Source: PALSA-612 sp035652235
Lineage (GTDB): Bacteria > Actinomycetota > Thermoleophilia > Gaiellales > Gaiellaceae
DNA length: 64,000 bases
NCBI GenBank assembly: GCA_035652235.1
Contig: DASREE010000032.1
Coordinates: 145,040-209,039 of the forward strand
Reading direction: 5' to 3'
A program made the position numbers and the translations under genes. The notes below the pieces were generated by a model. That model made no database searches and was not told the origin of the DNA. It was given only the letters and a program-made list of their open reading frames with translations. Of the stretch, positions 8,711 through 17,756 are shown in pieces. Each line of letters begins with the position of its first letter. Position 1 is the first letter of the stretch.

Positions 8711-8723
8711 ACGATAATCCTAT
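8709..8723. promoter_or_regulatory. probable GntR operator overlapping the gntR -10 and start
   Basis: ATACGATAATCCTAT is a 15-bp palindrome with a single mismatched pair (ATAcGAT-a-ATCcTAT). It contains the minus-strand -10 hexamer TAGGAT (8722-8717) and abuts the ATG of gntR. FadR-type regulators bind short palindromes of this size, so autorepression of gntR-araA and control of the divergent transporter is a reasonable inference. Confidence 0.55.
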
Positions 8724-8725
8724 AA

Positions 8726-8763
8726 CTGGACAAGCGGTTTCGGACACGCTAGTGTCGCGACAC
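8726..8763 (+). promoter_or_regulatory. promoter of the sugar ABC transporter with overlapping 12-bp palindrome
   Basis: TGGACA (8726-8731) is a 5/6 match to the -35 consensus. After an 18-nt spacer comes TAGTGT (8750-8755). The -10 overlaps the perfect palindrome GTGTCGCGACAC (8752-8763), a likely operator. A leader of about 34 nt then carries GGGAGGT ahead of the GTG at 8796. Confidence 0.5.
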
Positions 8764-8795
8764 CGGTCAACACCCTCAGATAGGGAGGTACAGCG

Positions 8796-9899
8796 GTGAG
8801 CGACAACGAGCCCGTGGTTCCCGAGGAGCTCGCAGGCATCGATCGCGCCTCGCTGCTCAAGCGGATCGCGGCGGGCGGGGCCGCACTCTCCGTTCCAGCG
8901 CTTCTCGGCGCCCAGGGTGCGCTCGGGGCCACGAAGGGGCGAGCGAGCAACGCTGCGGGCGGCGGGGGCAACTACCCCAAGCACCCGAGGTGGAAGTTCG
9001 TGTTCGTCAACCACGTGACCACGAACCCGTTCTTCGTCCCGACGCAGTACGGGGCGGCGGACGCAGCCGCGCTCGTCGACGTGACGTTCCAGTGGACAGG
9101 CTCGGCGTCGAGCGACGTCGGCCAGATGGTGAACGCGCTCAACGCGGCGGTGACGGCCAAGGCCGCCGGGATCGCCGTCTCGGTGATCGACAAGGTCGCC
9201 TTCGAGGCCCCGATCAAGCGGGCGCTCGCGAAGGGGATCCCGGTGGTGTCGTACAACGCCGACGGCGCTCGTACCGGGGCGAAGGCCCGCATGGCCTACA
9301 TCGGCCAGGACCTGTTCGTCTCCGGACAGAAGATGGGCGAGCGGATCGTGCAGCTCGTGCCGAAGGGCGACGTCGCGCTGTTCATCGCCACCCCCGGCTC
9401 GCTCAACATCCAGCCGCGTATCGACGGCGCCATGGACTCGATCAAGAAGTCCGGGAAGCCGATCAACGCGGTCGCGATCGCGACGGGGCCGGACGTGAAC
9501 CAGGAGCTGGCTCGCATCGACGCCTACTACCTCGGCCACAAGAGCAAGCTCAAGGGCATGTTCGCCGTCGACGCGGGGAGCACGCAGGGCGTCGCGCAGA
9601 CGATCGACAAGCACGGCGTCGCCGGGAAGGTGAAGGGGGGTGGCTACGACCTGCTGCCCACCACCCTGCAACTGATCCAGAAGGGCGCGATCCAGTTCAC
9701 GATCGACCAGCAGCCCTACCTGCAGGGCTTCTACCCGGTGATCCAGCTCTTCCTCTACAAGCTGTCGGGTGGGCTGGTGGCGCCGGCCGATACGAACACG
9801 GGTCTGCTGTTCGTCACGAAGGACAACGTCAAGCCGTACCTGACCACGAAGACCCGCTACGAGGGGAGCTCCTCGAGCCAGAAGTACCCGGTGTCGTAA
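8796..9899 (+). CDS. sugar ABC transporter, periplasmic-type substrate-binding protein
   Basis: The 367-residue protein has an N-terminal hydrophobic segment (about residues 24-45, after RASLLKRIAAGG) that looks like an export signal. It is followed by a type I periplasmic binding fold of the RbsB/XylF group (FVFVNHVTTNPFF, SSDVGQMVNALNAAVT, GIPVVSYNADG, GGYDLLPTTLQLI, FTIDQQPYLQGF). It would capture a pentose or related sugar outside the membrane. A strong ribosome binding site (GGGAGGT) precedes the GTG start. It is the first gene of a transporter-catabolism operon and diverges from the ara regulator, so L-arabinose or D-xylose is the likely ligand. Confidence 0.92.
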   Translation: MSDNEPVVPEELAGIDRASLLKRIAAGGAALSVPALLGAQGALGATKGRASNAAGGGGNYPKHPRWKFVFVNHVTTNPFFVPTQYGAADAAALVDVTFQWTGSASSDVGQMVNALNAAVTAKAAGIAVSVIDKVAFEAPIKRALAKGIPVVSYNADGARTGAKARMAYIGQDLFVSGQKMGERIVQLVPKGDVALFIATPGSLNIQPRIDGAMDSIKKSGKPINAVAIATGPDVNQELARIDAYYLGHKSKLKGMFAVDAGSTQGVAQTIDKHGVAGKVKGGGYDLLPTTLQLIQKGAIQFTIDQQPYLQGFYPVIQLFLYKLSGGLVAPADTNTGLLFVTKDNVKPYLTTKTRYEGSSSSQKYPVS

Positions 9900-9904
9900 G
9901 CTGG

Positions 9905-10948
9905 ATGGCCCTGGAAGGGTCACAGGCGACAGCGGCAGCGGAGCGACGCGCCGGCCTCGGCTGGCGCGTCGCTCGCGCCTTCGTCCAGCGCCGCGAGGCG
10001 AGCATCCTCGTCATCGCGGCGGGCCTGTTCGCGTACTTCGGGCTCTCCTACAGCGCCTTCCCGACGCACGACGCGATCCAGACGATGGGCGACTTCGCGG
10101 CGCCGGTCGCGCTGATCACCGCCGGCGAGGTGATGCTCCTCATCTGCGGCGAGATCGACCTCGCCGTCGGGCGCGTGTTCGCCCTGTCGCCGATCATCAT
10201 GTACCTCGCGTCGGCTCCGGCGCCGGACGGGGCCGGGTTGCCGATCTGGATCGGCGCGCTCTTCGGGCTGCTGACGGCGCTGGCGGTCGGCCTCGTGAAC
10301 GGCTTCATCACGACCGTGCTGCGCGTGCCGGCGTTCATCACCACGCTCGGCATGCTCTTCTTCCTCAACGGCATCAACCTGAAGGCGACCAACTCCTTCC
10401 AGGTGCTGACGCCCGGTACGCACGCGTTCAACGTCGTCACGGGCGAGTACGTGCCGCACCTGCTCTTCAACGCCGAGTTCTACTGGGCGGTCGGCGCCGT
10501 CATCGTCGTCCAGTTCATCCTCACGCGCACGCGCTGGGGCCTGCACACGATCGCGACCGGCGGGAACCCGGTCGGCGCGGCCGAGGCGGGCGTCGACATC
10601 CGCATGATCAAGATCGGCAACTTCATGCTCGCCAACCTCCTCGCCGGCTTCGCGGGTATTCTCGACTCCGTCCGGATCACCTCGATCCTGCCGCTCCAGG
10701 GCGGGCCGGACATCATGTTCCAGGCGGTGGCCGCCGCGGTCATCGGCGGCACGGCCCTGCTCGGGGGCGCCGGGACGGTCGTCGGCGGCTTCATCGGCGT
10801 CGCCGTCCTCGCCATCCTCAACATCGGATTCACGATCGCAGGCGTCAGCGCGCTGTACTTCGACCTGATCATCGGCCTCGCGATCCTGGCGTCGATGATC
10901 GCCAACGTCCAGGTCGCCAGGCTCAAGAACCTGGGGAGGCTGCAGTGA
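9905..10948 (+). CDS. sugar ABC transporter permease (RbsC/XylH family)
   Basis: The 347-residue protein is strongly hydrophobic with about nine to ten predicted membrane helices. It has the BPD_transp_2 family signature region GEIDLAVGRVFALSP, then GLVNGFITTVLRVPAFITTLG and AAAVIGGTALLGGAGTVVGG. It forms the membrane channel of the pentose importer together with the neighbouring binding protein and ATPase. ATG 9905 lies 5 nt after the upstream stop. The stop overlaps the next start as GTGA, so permease and ATPase are translationally coupled. Confidence 0.93.
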   Translation: MALEGSQATAAAERRAGLGWRVARAFVQRREASILVIAAGLFAYFGLSYSAFPTHDAIQTMGDFAAPVALITAGEVMLLICGEIDLAVGRVFALSPIIMYLASAPAPDGAGLPIWIGALFGLLTALAVGLVNGFITTVLRVPAFITTLGMLFFLNGINLKATNSFQVLTPGTHAFNVVTGEYVPHLLFNAEFYWAVGAVIVVQFILTRTRWGLHTIATGGNPVGAAEAGVDIRMIKIGNFMLANLLAGFAGILDSVRITSILPLQGGPDIMFQAVAAAVIGGTALLGGAGTVVGGFIGVAVLAILNIGFTIAGVSALYFDLIIGLAILASMIANVQVARLKNLGRLQ

Positions 10949-11727
10949 GCGAGAACGGTCGGGAGGCGATCCGCGTCGAGCACGTCGCCAAGAGCTTCGG
11001 CGCCGTCACCGCGCTCGTCGACGTGTCGATGCACCTGAAGCAGGGAGAGGTGCTCGGGCTGATCGGCGACAACGGCGCTGGCAAGTCGACGCTCGTCAAG
11101 ATCCTGAGCGGCTACATCCGCCCGGACCGCGGCAAGATCTTCGTCAACGGCGAGGAGGTATCGATCCGCACCGTCGACCAGGCGCGGGCGCTCGGGATCG
11201 ACACCGTCTACCAGGACCTCGCCCTCGTGCCGACGCTGTCCGTCTACCACAACATGTTCCTCAAGCGCGAGGAGGTGCGCGGCTGGGGGCCGTTCCGCTG
11301 GCTGAACAACCGTGAGATGCGCGCTCGCGCGCGCCGGGCGATCGACGACATCGGCATCGGCACGCTGCGGTCGGTCGAGTCCGAGGTGGCGACGCTCTCC
11401 GGCGGCCAGCGGCAGGCGATCGCGATCGCGCGCTCGGTGCACACGGGGGCGAGCATCCTGCTCCTCGACGAGCCGCTCGCAGCCATGGGCGCCAAGGAGG
11501 GCGAGATCATCATCGACCTCATCCGCGATCTGAAGGCGCAGGGGAAGTCGATGATCGTGGTGGCGCACAACTTCATCCACATCGTCGCGGTCTGCGACCG
11601 CGTCAACCTCCTCCAGCACGGACGGATCACCTTCGACAAGCTGACGAAGGAGACGTCCGCCGACGAGCTGACGGAGATCGTCGCGGCCGAGTACCGAGCC
11701 TCGCGGAGGGCGAGCGCGGCGCGATAG
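10945..11727 (+). CDS. sugar ABC transporter ATPase (single nucleotide-binding domain)
   Basis: The 260-residue protein has Walker A GDNGAGKST (about residue 44), the Q-loop YQDLALVPTLS, the ABC signature LSGGQRQAIAIAR, Walker B ILLLDEP and the H-loop VVAHN. Sugar importers of this permease class usually use an ATPase with two fused domains (RbsA/XylG, about 500 residues). Here there is only one domain, so it probably acts as a homodimer, as in the FrcA-type subgroup. It overlaps the permease gene by 4 nt. Confidence 0.92.
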   Translation: MSENGREAIRVEHVAKSFGAVTALVDVSMHLKQGEVLGLIGDNGAGKSTLVKILSGYIRPDRGKIFVNGEEVSIRTVDQARALGIDTVYQDLALVPTLSVYHNMFLKREEVRGWGPFRWLNNREMRARARRAIDDIGIGTLRSVESEVATLSGGQRQAIAIARSVHTGASILLLDEPLAAMGAKEGEIIIDLIRDLKAQGKSMIVVAHNFIHIVAVCDRVNLLQHGRITFDKLTKETSADELTEIVAAEYRASRRASAAR

Positions 11728-11755
11728 CCCCGCGCGGGCGGGGGGAAGGAGCAGC

Positions 11756-13507
11756 ATGGCCACGGTGCGGAGGGAATCCGGCGACGGCGGTGGCAAGGGG
11801 CTGCGCTCGAGCGAGTGGTTCGAGCGTACGGACCTGGACGGCTTCCTGCACCGCTCCTGGCTGAAGGCGGAGGGGGTGACCGACGAGGCCTTCCGCGGGC
11901 GGCCGCTGATCGGCATCTGCAACAGCTGGAGCGAGCTCGTCAACTGCAACGTCCACCTGCGCGGGCTGGCCGCCGCGGTCAAGCGTGGCGTCCTGCAGGC
12001 GGGCGGCTTCCCGCTCGAGTTCCCGGTCATGTCCCTCGGCGAGTCGCTCATGAAGCCGACGACGATGCTGTACCGGAACCTGATGGCGATGGACGTGGAG
12101 GAGTCGATCCGCTCCTACCCGCTCGATGGCGTCGTCCTGCTCACGGGCTGCGACAAGACCAACCCGGCGTCGGTGATGGGCATGGCGAGCGCGGACGTGC
12201 CCGCCGTCGTCGTTACCGGCGGGCCGATGCTGAACGGGCACTGGCGCGGGAAGGAGCTCGGCTCCTGCAGCGACTGCTGGCACTACCACGAGGAGCTCCG
12301 GGCAGGGCGGCTGAGCGAGGCCGAGTTCGCCGAGATCGAGAACTCGATGTCCCGCTCGAACGGCCACTGCATGACGATGGGCACCGCCTCGACGATGGCG
12401 TGCGTGACGGAGGCGCTCGGGCTGACGCTGCCGGGCGGCGCCGCCATCCCGGCCGTGGACGCGCGCCGCGCGGGACTCGCCGAGGCCGCGGGGCGCAAGA
12501 TCGTGGAGCTGGTCGAGCGCGACCTGCGGCCGTCGCACGTCCTCACGCGGCCGGCGTTCGACAACGCGATCCGGGTGCTGCACGCGATCTCCGGCTCGAC
12601 GAACGCCGTCCTGCACCTCGTCGCCTACGCCGGGCGCGTCGGCCTGGAGCTGCCGCTCGAGCGCTTCGACGAGCTCGCCGCCACGACGCCGTGGCTGGTC
12701 GACCTCAAGCCGGCCGGACGGCACCTGATGGAAGACTTCTACTACGCGGGCGGGCTGCCGGCGGTGATGGCCGAGATCGCGGATCTCCTCGACCTCGACG
12801 CGCTGACGGTGACGGGCCGCACGGTGGGCGAGAACCTCGCGGGCGCGGCGATCGTGGACGAGGACGTGATCCGTCCGCGCGCGCGCCCGCTCGACGAGGG
12901 CGGCAGCCTGGTCGTGCTGCGCGGCTCGCTCTGCCCGGACGGCGCCGTGATGAAGATCACAGCCGCCGATCCCCGCCTGCTCCGGCACGAGGGGCGGGCC
13001 GTCGTCTTCGAAGACGTCCACGATCTGGCGGCGCGCGTCGACGACCCGTCGCTCGAGATCGACGAGAGCTCGGTGATGGTGCTCAGGAACGCCGGTCCGG
13101 TCGGCGCGCCGGGCATGCCGGAGTGGGGCCACCTGCCCATCCCGGCCAAGCTGCTGCGCCGGGGCATCACCGATCTCCTGCGTATCTCGGACGCGCGGAT
13201 GAGCGGCACCTCCTACGGCGCGGTCGTCCTGCACGTGGCGCCCGAGGCGGCGGTGGGCGGGCCGCTCGCGCTGGTCGAGTCGGGCGACCTGATCCGGCTC
13301 GACGTGGGCGAGCGCCGCCTCGACCTGGTCGTCGACGACGCGGAGCTCGCGCGCCGGCGGGAGGCGTGGAGGCCCCCGGAGCGGAAGGACGCCCGGGGCT
13401 ACCGCCGGCTGTACGAGGAGCACGTGCTGCAGGCGAACCTGGGCTGCGACTTCGACTTCCTGCGCGGGCGCTCGTCCGTCGTCCGCGACGCCGTCACCTA
13501 CCTCTGA
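11756..13507 (+). CDS. IlvD/Edd-family dehydratase, likely pentonate (L-arabinonate/D-xylonate) dehydratase
   Basis: The 583-residue protein has the three conserved cysteines of the IlvD/Edd family, at C55 (GICNSWSE), C132 (TGCDKTNP) and C205 (NGHCMTMGTASTM), which hold the iron-sulfur cluster. The SGSTNAVLHL and DARMSGTSYG motifs are also present. ENSMSRSNGHC and the lengthened CSDCWHYHEE region are typical of sugar-acid dehydratases rather than branched-chain IlvD. It would convert a pentonate to the 2-keto-3-deoxy acid in an oxidative, non-phosphorylated pentose route. A good ribosome binding site (GGAAGGAG) precedes ATG 11756. Cluster context, downstream of a sugar importer, supports this role over amino-acid synthesis. 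Confidence 0.85.
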   Translation: MATVRRESGDGGGKGLRSSEWFERTDLDGFLHRSWLKAEGVTDEAFRGRPLIGICNSWSELVNCNVHLRGLAAAVKRGVLQAGGFPLEFPVMSLGESLMKPTTMLYRNLMAMDVEESIRSYPLDGVVLLTGCDKTNPASVMGMASADVPAVVVTGGPMLNGHWRGKELGSCSDCWHYHEELRAGRLSEAEFAEIENSMSRSNGHCMTMGTASTMACVTEALGLTLPGGAAIPAVDARRAGLAEAAGRKIVELVERDLRPSHVLTRPAFDNAIRVLHAISGSTNAVLHLVAYAGRVGLELPLERFDELAATTPWLVDLKPAGRHLMEDFYYAGGLPAVMAEIADLLDLDALTVTGRTVGENLAGAAIVDEDVIRPRARPLDEGGSLVVLRGSLCPDGAVMKITAADPRLLRHEGRAVVFEDVHDLAARVDDPSLEIDESSVMVLRNAGPVGAPGMPEWGHLPIPAKLLRRGITDLLRISDARMSGTSYGAVVLHVAPEAAVGGPLALVESGDLIRLDVGERRLDLVVDDAELARRREAWRPPERKDARGYRRLYEEHVLQANLGCDFDFLRGRSSVVRDAVTYL

Positions 13508-13525
13508 CACGAAAGGCGGTGAGCG

Positions 13526-14434
13526 ATGAAGGTGCTCGTCACCGGGGCGCACGGGAAGGTGGGGCGTGCGCTCGTCCCCGCGCTCATGCGGGCCGGGCAC
13601 GACGTCCGCGCCAACGACCTGACGCGACCGCAGTGGGACCGGCTCGTCGACCCGCGCCAGGCGACCGACTACGTCCAGGCCGACCTGACCGACGCCGGCG
13701 CGTGCTACGCGCTCGTGCGCGGCTGCGACGCGGTCGTGCACACGGCGGCGATCCCGCAGCCGATCCACAACGCCCCGCACGTCGTCATCGGGACGAACCT
13801 GATGGCGACCTTCAACGTGCTCGAGGCGGCGATCGCCGCCGGGGTGAAGCGCTTCGTCAACTTCTCGAGCGAGACCGTCCCCGGCTTCCTGTTCGCCTAC
13901 CGCGGCTTCGAGCCGGACTACCTGCCGATCGACGAGGAGCATCCGATCCGGCCGCAGGATCCCTACGCCACCTCGAAGTGGTTCGGCGAGCTGCTCATGG
14001 AGCGGGCGCCGGAGCGCGCCGACATCGCCGCCATCTCGATCCGCCCCTGCTGGGTGCAGGACGTCGGCAGCTACGAGCGCAACCTCGGCCCGATCGTGCG
14101 CGACCCCTCCGTCCTGGTCGAGAACTACTGCAGCTACGTCGACGTCTACGACCTGTGCGAGGCGACCGTGCTCGCGGTCGAGTCCGACCTGCCCGGGCAC
14201 GAGGTTGTCTACGTCGCCTCGCCGGACACGATCGGCGGGCACCCGCTCGAGGAGATCGTGCGCCGCTACCACGGCCACCACCGGGTCGAGCTGCGGCCGC
14301 TCGAGCGGCCCGACGCGTCGGCGATCGACTCGTCGAAGGCGAGGCGCCTGCTCGGCTGGGAGCCGAAGCGATCGTGGCGCGACTACCTGGACGAGGAGGG
14401 GAGGCTGAAGCCGGGCGTGGCGGAGCCGTGGTGA
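13526..14434 (+). CDS. extended SDR, NAD-dependent epimerase/dehydratase family
   Basis: The 302-residue protein has the nucleotide-binding GAHGKVG motif at residues 7-13, VVHTAAIPQP, and the catalytic set S114/S115 with Y147 and K151 (PYATSKW). The length and the early FSSE segment resemble uronate or aldose dehydrogenases of the extended SDR group as well as nucleotide-sugar epimerases. Between a sugar-acid dehydratase and an aldo/keto reductase it more likely oxidises a free sugar than a nucleotide sugar. Start ATG 13526 is preceded by AAAGGCGG. The stop overlaps the next start (GTGA). Confidence 0.8.
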   Translation: MKVLVTGAHGKVGRALVPALMRAGHDVRANDLTRPQWDRLVDPRQATDYVQADLTDAGACYALVRGCDAVVHTAAIPQPIHNAPHVVIGTNLMATFNVLEAAIAAGVKRFVNFSSETVPGFLFAYRGFEPDYLPIDEEHPIRPQDPYATSKWFGELLMERAPERADIAAISIRPCWVQDVGSYERNLGPIVRDPSVLVENYCSYVDVYDLCEATVLAVESDLPGHEVVYVASPDTIGGHPLEEIVRRYHGHHRVELRPLERPDASAIDSSKARRLLGWEPKRSWRDYLDEEGRLKPGVAEPW

Positions 14435-15447
14435 GGCGCGTGCTCGGCACGGCCGGCCCGGCGATCACGCCCGTCGGGCTCGGCACGTGGGCGATGGGCG
14501 GCCAGTACGAGTTCGGCTGGGGCCCGGCCGACGACGACGAGTCGGTGGCGGCCACTCTGCGTGCGGTCGAGGTGGGCGTCAACTGGATCGACACGGCGCC
14601 TGCCTATGGGCTCGGGCACGCGGAGGAGATCGTGGGCCGAGCGCTCCGCCGACTCCCCGCGGACGCAGAGGTGCTCGTCTTCACCAAGTGCGGCCGGCGC
14701 TGGCGCGAGGGCGTCTCGGGCGTCGAGTTCGTCTACGACCTGTCGCCGGAGTCGATCCGCTCCGAGTGCGACGCGAGCCTGCGCCGGCTGGGCGTGGAGC
14801 GGCTCGACCTGCTCCAGTTCCACTGGCCGGATCACAGCGGCAGGACGCCGGTGGAGGAGTCGTGGCAGACGATGGCCGAGCTCCAGGACGCCGGCAAGGT
14901 GCGCTGGATCGGCGTCTGCAACTTCACGGTCGAGCTGCTCGAGCGGATCGAGGCGATCCGCCACGTCGACTCGTTGCAGCCGCCGTACTCGCTCCTCAAC
15001 CGCAACGCGAGGCAGGAGCTCATCCCCTGGTGCGCCGAGCACGGGACCGGCGTGATCGTCTACTCGCCGATGGCCTCCGGCCTGCTCACCGGCTCGTTCT
15101 CGCGGGAGGGACTCGACCGGCTCGCTCCGGACGACTGGAGGCGGCGCTCGCCGATGTTCGCCGAGCCGAAGCTCTCCCAGAACCTCGCCCTGGTCGAGCG
15201 CCTGCGACCGATCGCGGCGCGGCACGGCTGCGACCTGGCCGCGCTCGCCGTCGCCTGGACGCTCGCCACGCCGGGGGTCACGGCCGCGATCGTCGGCGCC
15301 CGCCGGCCGGCGCAGGTGGACGGCTGGGCGCCGGCGGCAAGCGTGCGGCTCTCGCCCGACGACCTCGCCGACATCGAGCGGGCGATCGAGGAGACGGGGG
15401 CCGGGACGAGCGAGCCGCCCGCGCCGCCGCCCGTCGTCGTCTCGTAG
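14431..15447 (+). CDS. aldo/keto reductase
   Basis: The 338-residue TIM-barrel oxidoreductase shows the AKR tetrad D54, Y59 (IDTAPAYG), K86 (FTKCGRRW) and H131 (LQFHWPD), plus the NADP-binding region near VGARRPAQV. It is close in layout to D-threo-aldose 1-dehydrogenase/L-fucose dehydrogenase and YajO-like proteins. GTG 14431 overlaps the SDR stop by 4 nt, indicating coupling, although GTG 14428 is also in frame. In this operon it may oxidise or reduce a pentose or its lactone. The direction of the reaction is not resolved. Confidence 0.85.
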   Translation: MRRVLGTAGPAITPVGLGTWAMGGQYEFGWGPADDDESVAATLRAVEVGVNWIDTAPAYGLGHAEEIVGRALRRLPADAEVLVFTKCGRRWREGVSGVEFVYDLSPESIRSECDASLRRLGVERLDLLQFHWPDHSGRTPVEESWQTMAELQDAGKVRWIGVCNFTVELLERIEAIRHVDSLQPPYSLLNRNARQELIPWCAEHGTGVIVYSPMASGLLTGSFSREGLDRLAPDDWRRRSPMFAEPKLSQNLALVERLRPIAARHGCDLAALAVAWTLATPGVTAAIVGARRPAQVDGWAPAASVRLSPDDLADIERAIEETGAGTSEPPAPPPVVVS

Positions 15448-15461
15448 GAGGGCGCCCCGCG

Positions 15462-16595
15462 GTGGACGATCGGGCGGAGCGGATCGCCCGCGCGCTCGGA
15501 GGGGGCGCGCAGGCGCGCCTGTTTCGCGCGCCGGGCCGCGTCAACCTGATGGGTGACCACACGGACTACAACGAGGGGTTCGTCCTGCCGATGGCGATCG
15601 ACCGCGACTGCCTCGTGGCGGTGCGGCCGCGGTCGGACGGTCGCATCGGCTTCCGCTCGCTCGACCTGCAGCCGGAGGAGGCCGCCGTCGAGGTGGCGGC
15701 GGACGGCGGCGACGAGCCGGCGTCGGTCGAGCCGGCGTGGGGGAGGTACGTGGCCGGCGTCGTGCGCGTGCTCGCCGAGCGGGGACGCCCGCCGGTCGGC
15801 GCGGAGGCTGTGCTGTCGTCGAGCGTGCCGCGCGGCTCGGGTCTCGCGTCGAGCGCGGCGCTCGAGGTCGCCTGCGCCCTCGCGCTCGTCGCCGTCGCCG
15901 GCTTCGAGCTGCCCGCGCGCGAGCTGGCCGCAGCCTGCCGGGAGGCGGAGCACGTGGCGACCGGTGTCCCGTGCGGGATCATGGACCAGCTCGTGGCGCT
16001 CGAGGGACGCGCCGGCGCTGCGCTTCTCCTCGACTGCCGCTCGCTCGAGCTGGAGCCGGTGCCGCTCCCGCCCGGCGTCGCCGTCCTCGCCGTCCACTCG
16101 GGCCTGCCGCGGGCGCTCGCCGGGAGCGCGTACGCCGAGCGGCGTGCGGCGTGCGAGCGGGCGGCGGCGCGGCTCGGGGTGCGGGCGTTGCGCGACGCCC
16201 GGCCTGCCGACGCCGCGGGCGAGGCGTATGCGAGGCACGTCGTGTCCGAGAACGCGCGCGTGCTGGACACCGCGGCGGCGATCCGCGCGGGCGACCTGGA
16301 CGCGCTCGGGCCGCTGTTCGCCGCGAGCCACGCCAGCCTACGCGACGACTACCGGGTGTCGACGCCCGAGCTCGACGCGCTCGTCGAGGCGCTCGTCGAG
16401 GCGGGAGCGCTCGCGGCGCGCCTGACGGGCGCGGGGTTCGGCGGCTGCGTCGTCGCGCTCGCGCACGACGAGGACGCGGACGGGGTCGCGTCGACGGCGA
16501 CGCGGCGGTACCGCGAGGCGACGGGGCTCGCGCCCACCGTCTACCCCTGCCGCGCCGTCGACGGGGCCGGCCCCGTGCGGCTCGGAACCGCGTAG
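15462..16595 (+). CDS. galK: galactokinase (GHMP kinase)
   Basis: The 377-residue protein has the galactokinase signature GRVNLMGDHTDYNEG (about residues 25-39), the GHMP glycine-rich motif PRGSGLASSAALEVA (motif 2) and the C-terminal GAGFGGCVVAL (motif 3). It phosphorylates galactose at C1. GTG 15462 is 14 nt after the aldo/keto reductase stop, with GGAGGG upstream. No galT or galE is seen in the window, so the remaining Leloir enzymes must be elsewhere, or the kinase serves another hexose or L-arabinose-type substrate. It ends the transporter operon and meets the next gene convergently. Confidence 0.9.
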   Translation: MDDRAERIARALGGGAQARLFRAPGRVNLMGDHTDYNEGFVLPMAIDRDCLVAVRPRSDGRIGFRSLDLQPEEAAVEVAADGGDEPASVEPAWGRYVAGVVRVLAERGRPPVGAEAVLSSSVPRGSGLASSAALEVACALALVAVAGFELPARELAAACREAEHVATGVPCGIMDQLVALEGRAGAALLLDCRSLELEPVPLPPGVAVLAVHSGLPRALAGSAYAERRAACERAAARLGVRALRDARPADAAGEAYARHVVSENARVLDTAAAIRAGDLDALGPLFAASHASLRDDYRVSTPELDALVEALVEAGALAARLTGAGFGGCVVALAHDEDADGVASTATRRYREATGLAPTVYPCRAVDGAGPVRLGTA

Positions 16596-16640
16596 CGCGG
16601 ACCGGGACGGCGGAGCGCGAGCCGGCGCGGTGCACCCCGC

Positions 16641-17756
16641 TCACAGCGAGCGGTAGGCGATCGGAGCGCGGGCGCCGTGCTCGCTCGCGGCGACGAGCGC
16701 GTCGCACACCTCGGCTGCGCGGTAGCCGTCCTCGAAGGTCGCGCCGTGGGGGGCGACGCTGTCCCGGCCGGCGATCGCCGACAGAAGATGGTGGATCTCG
16801 TGCACGAACGTGTGCTCCCAGCCGATGATGTGGCCAGGCGGCCACCACCAGGAGATGAACGGGTGCTCGGCCTCCGAGACGAGCACGGTCTTGAAGCCGC
16901 GCGCGCGGTCGCCGTCGGCGCTGAACAGCTCGAGCTCGTTCAGCCGCTCGAGGTCGAACGCGAGCGACCCCCGCGAGCCGTTGATCTCCCAGCGGAAGGC
17001 GTTGCGCCGGCCGAGCGCCAGCCGTGTCGCCTCGAGCGTGCCGACGGCGCCGCCCGTGAACTCGACGGTGGCGTGCACGGAGTCGTCGACCCTGCGACCG
17101 GGCACGAACGTCCGCACAAGCGCCGAGACGGCGGCGATCTCGCCGACGAGGTAGCGCGCGAGGTCGACGACGTGCGAGGCCAGGTCGCCGATCGCGCCCG
17201 AGCCCGCGGCATGCGGGTCGAAACGCCAGCTGGCGAGCGTCGGATCCTCGCCCCAGTCCTGCAGGTAGGCGGCGCGGAAGTGGCGGATCTCGCCCAGCTC
17301 GCCCGCCTCGATCATCTCCCGCGCGAGCCGGTTGGCCGGCACGAACCGGTAGTTGAAGGCGCACATGTGCTGGACGCCGGTGGCGGCGACGCGGCGCCAG
17401 ATGTCGTAGCTCTCGTCGGCCGAGCGGCCGAGCGGCTTCTCGCACAGCACGTGCTTGCCTGCCTCGGCGGCTGCGATCGTCGGCTCGGCGTGGACGTCGT
17501 TGGGAGCGCCGTTCGAGACGAGGCCGATCGCGGGGTCGCTGACGAGGTCGCGCCAGTCGGTCGTCGCCCGCTCGTACCCGTAGCGCTCCGCCGCCTCGCG
17601 CACCGCCCTCTCGCTCCGGCCGGCGATGGCCACGAGCCGGGGGCGCAGCGGTGGCGGCCAGGTCATCGAGGTCAGGGCGCGGAACGCGTTCGAGTGGGCC
17701 TTGCCCATGAACGCGTAGCCGAGCATGCCGATGCCGATCTCCGGGATGTCAGGCAT
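16641..17756 (-). CDS. Gfo/Idh/MocA-family oxidoreductase
   Basis: The 371-residue protein has an N-terminal Rossmann domain (IGMLGYAFMGKAHSNAF) with the family signature GKHVLCEKPLG, and a C-terminal alpha/beta domain containing the substrate-site DLASHVVDLARYL. NAD(P)-dependent enzymes of this family oxidise inositols, glucose derivatives or other sugars. Its ATG overlaps the end of the TIM-barrel isomerase gene by 8 nt, so these two form a unit. Such dehydrogenase plus IolE/IolH-like isomerase pairs are common in inositol or rare-sugar catabolism. The exact substrate cannot be read from the sequence. Confidence 0.88.
   Translation of the reverse strand: MPDIPEIGIGMLGYAFMGKAHSNAFRALTSMTWPPPLRPRLVAIAGRSERAVREAAERYGYERATTDWRDLVSDPAIGLVSNGAPNDVHAEPTIAAAEAGKHVLCEKPLGRSADESYDIWRRVAATGVQHMCAFNYRFVPANRLAREMIEAGELGEIRHFRAAYLQDWGEDPTLASWRFDPHAAGSGAIGDLASHVVDLARYLVGEIAAVSALVRTFVPGRRVDDSVHATVEFTGGAVGTLEATRLALGRRNAFRWEINGSRGSLAFDLERLNELELFSADGDRARGFKTVLVSEAEHPFISWWWPPGHIIGWEHTFVHEIHHLLSAIAGRDSVAPHGATFEDGYRAAEVCDALVAASEHGARAPIAYRSL

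Noticed and set aside
11815..15447. 1210-residue frame ending in the aldo/keto reductase
   Set aside because: Only the part from 14431 is real; the rest is a frame shadow of the dehydratase and SDR genes.
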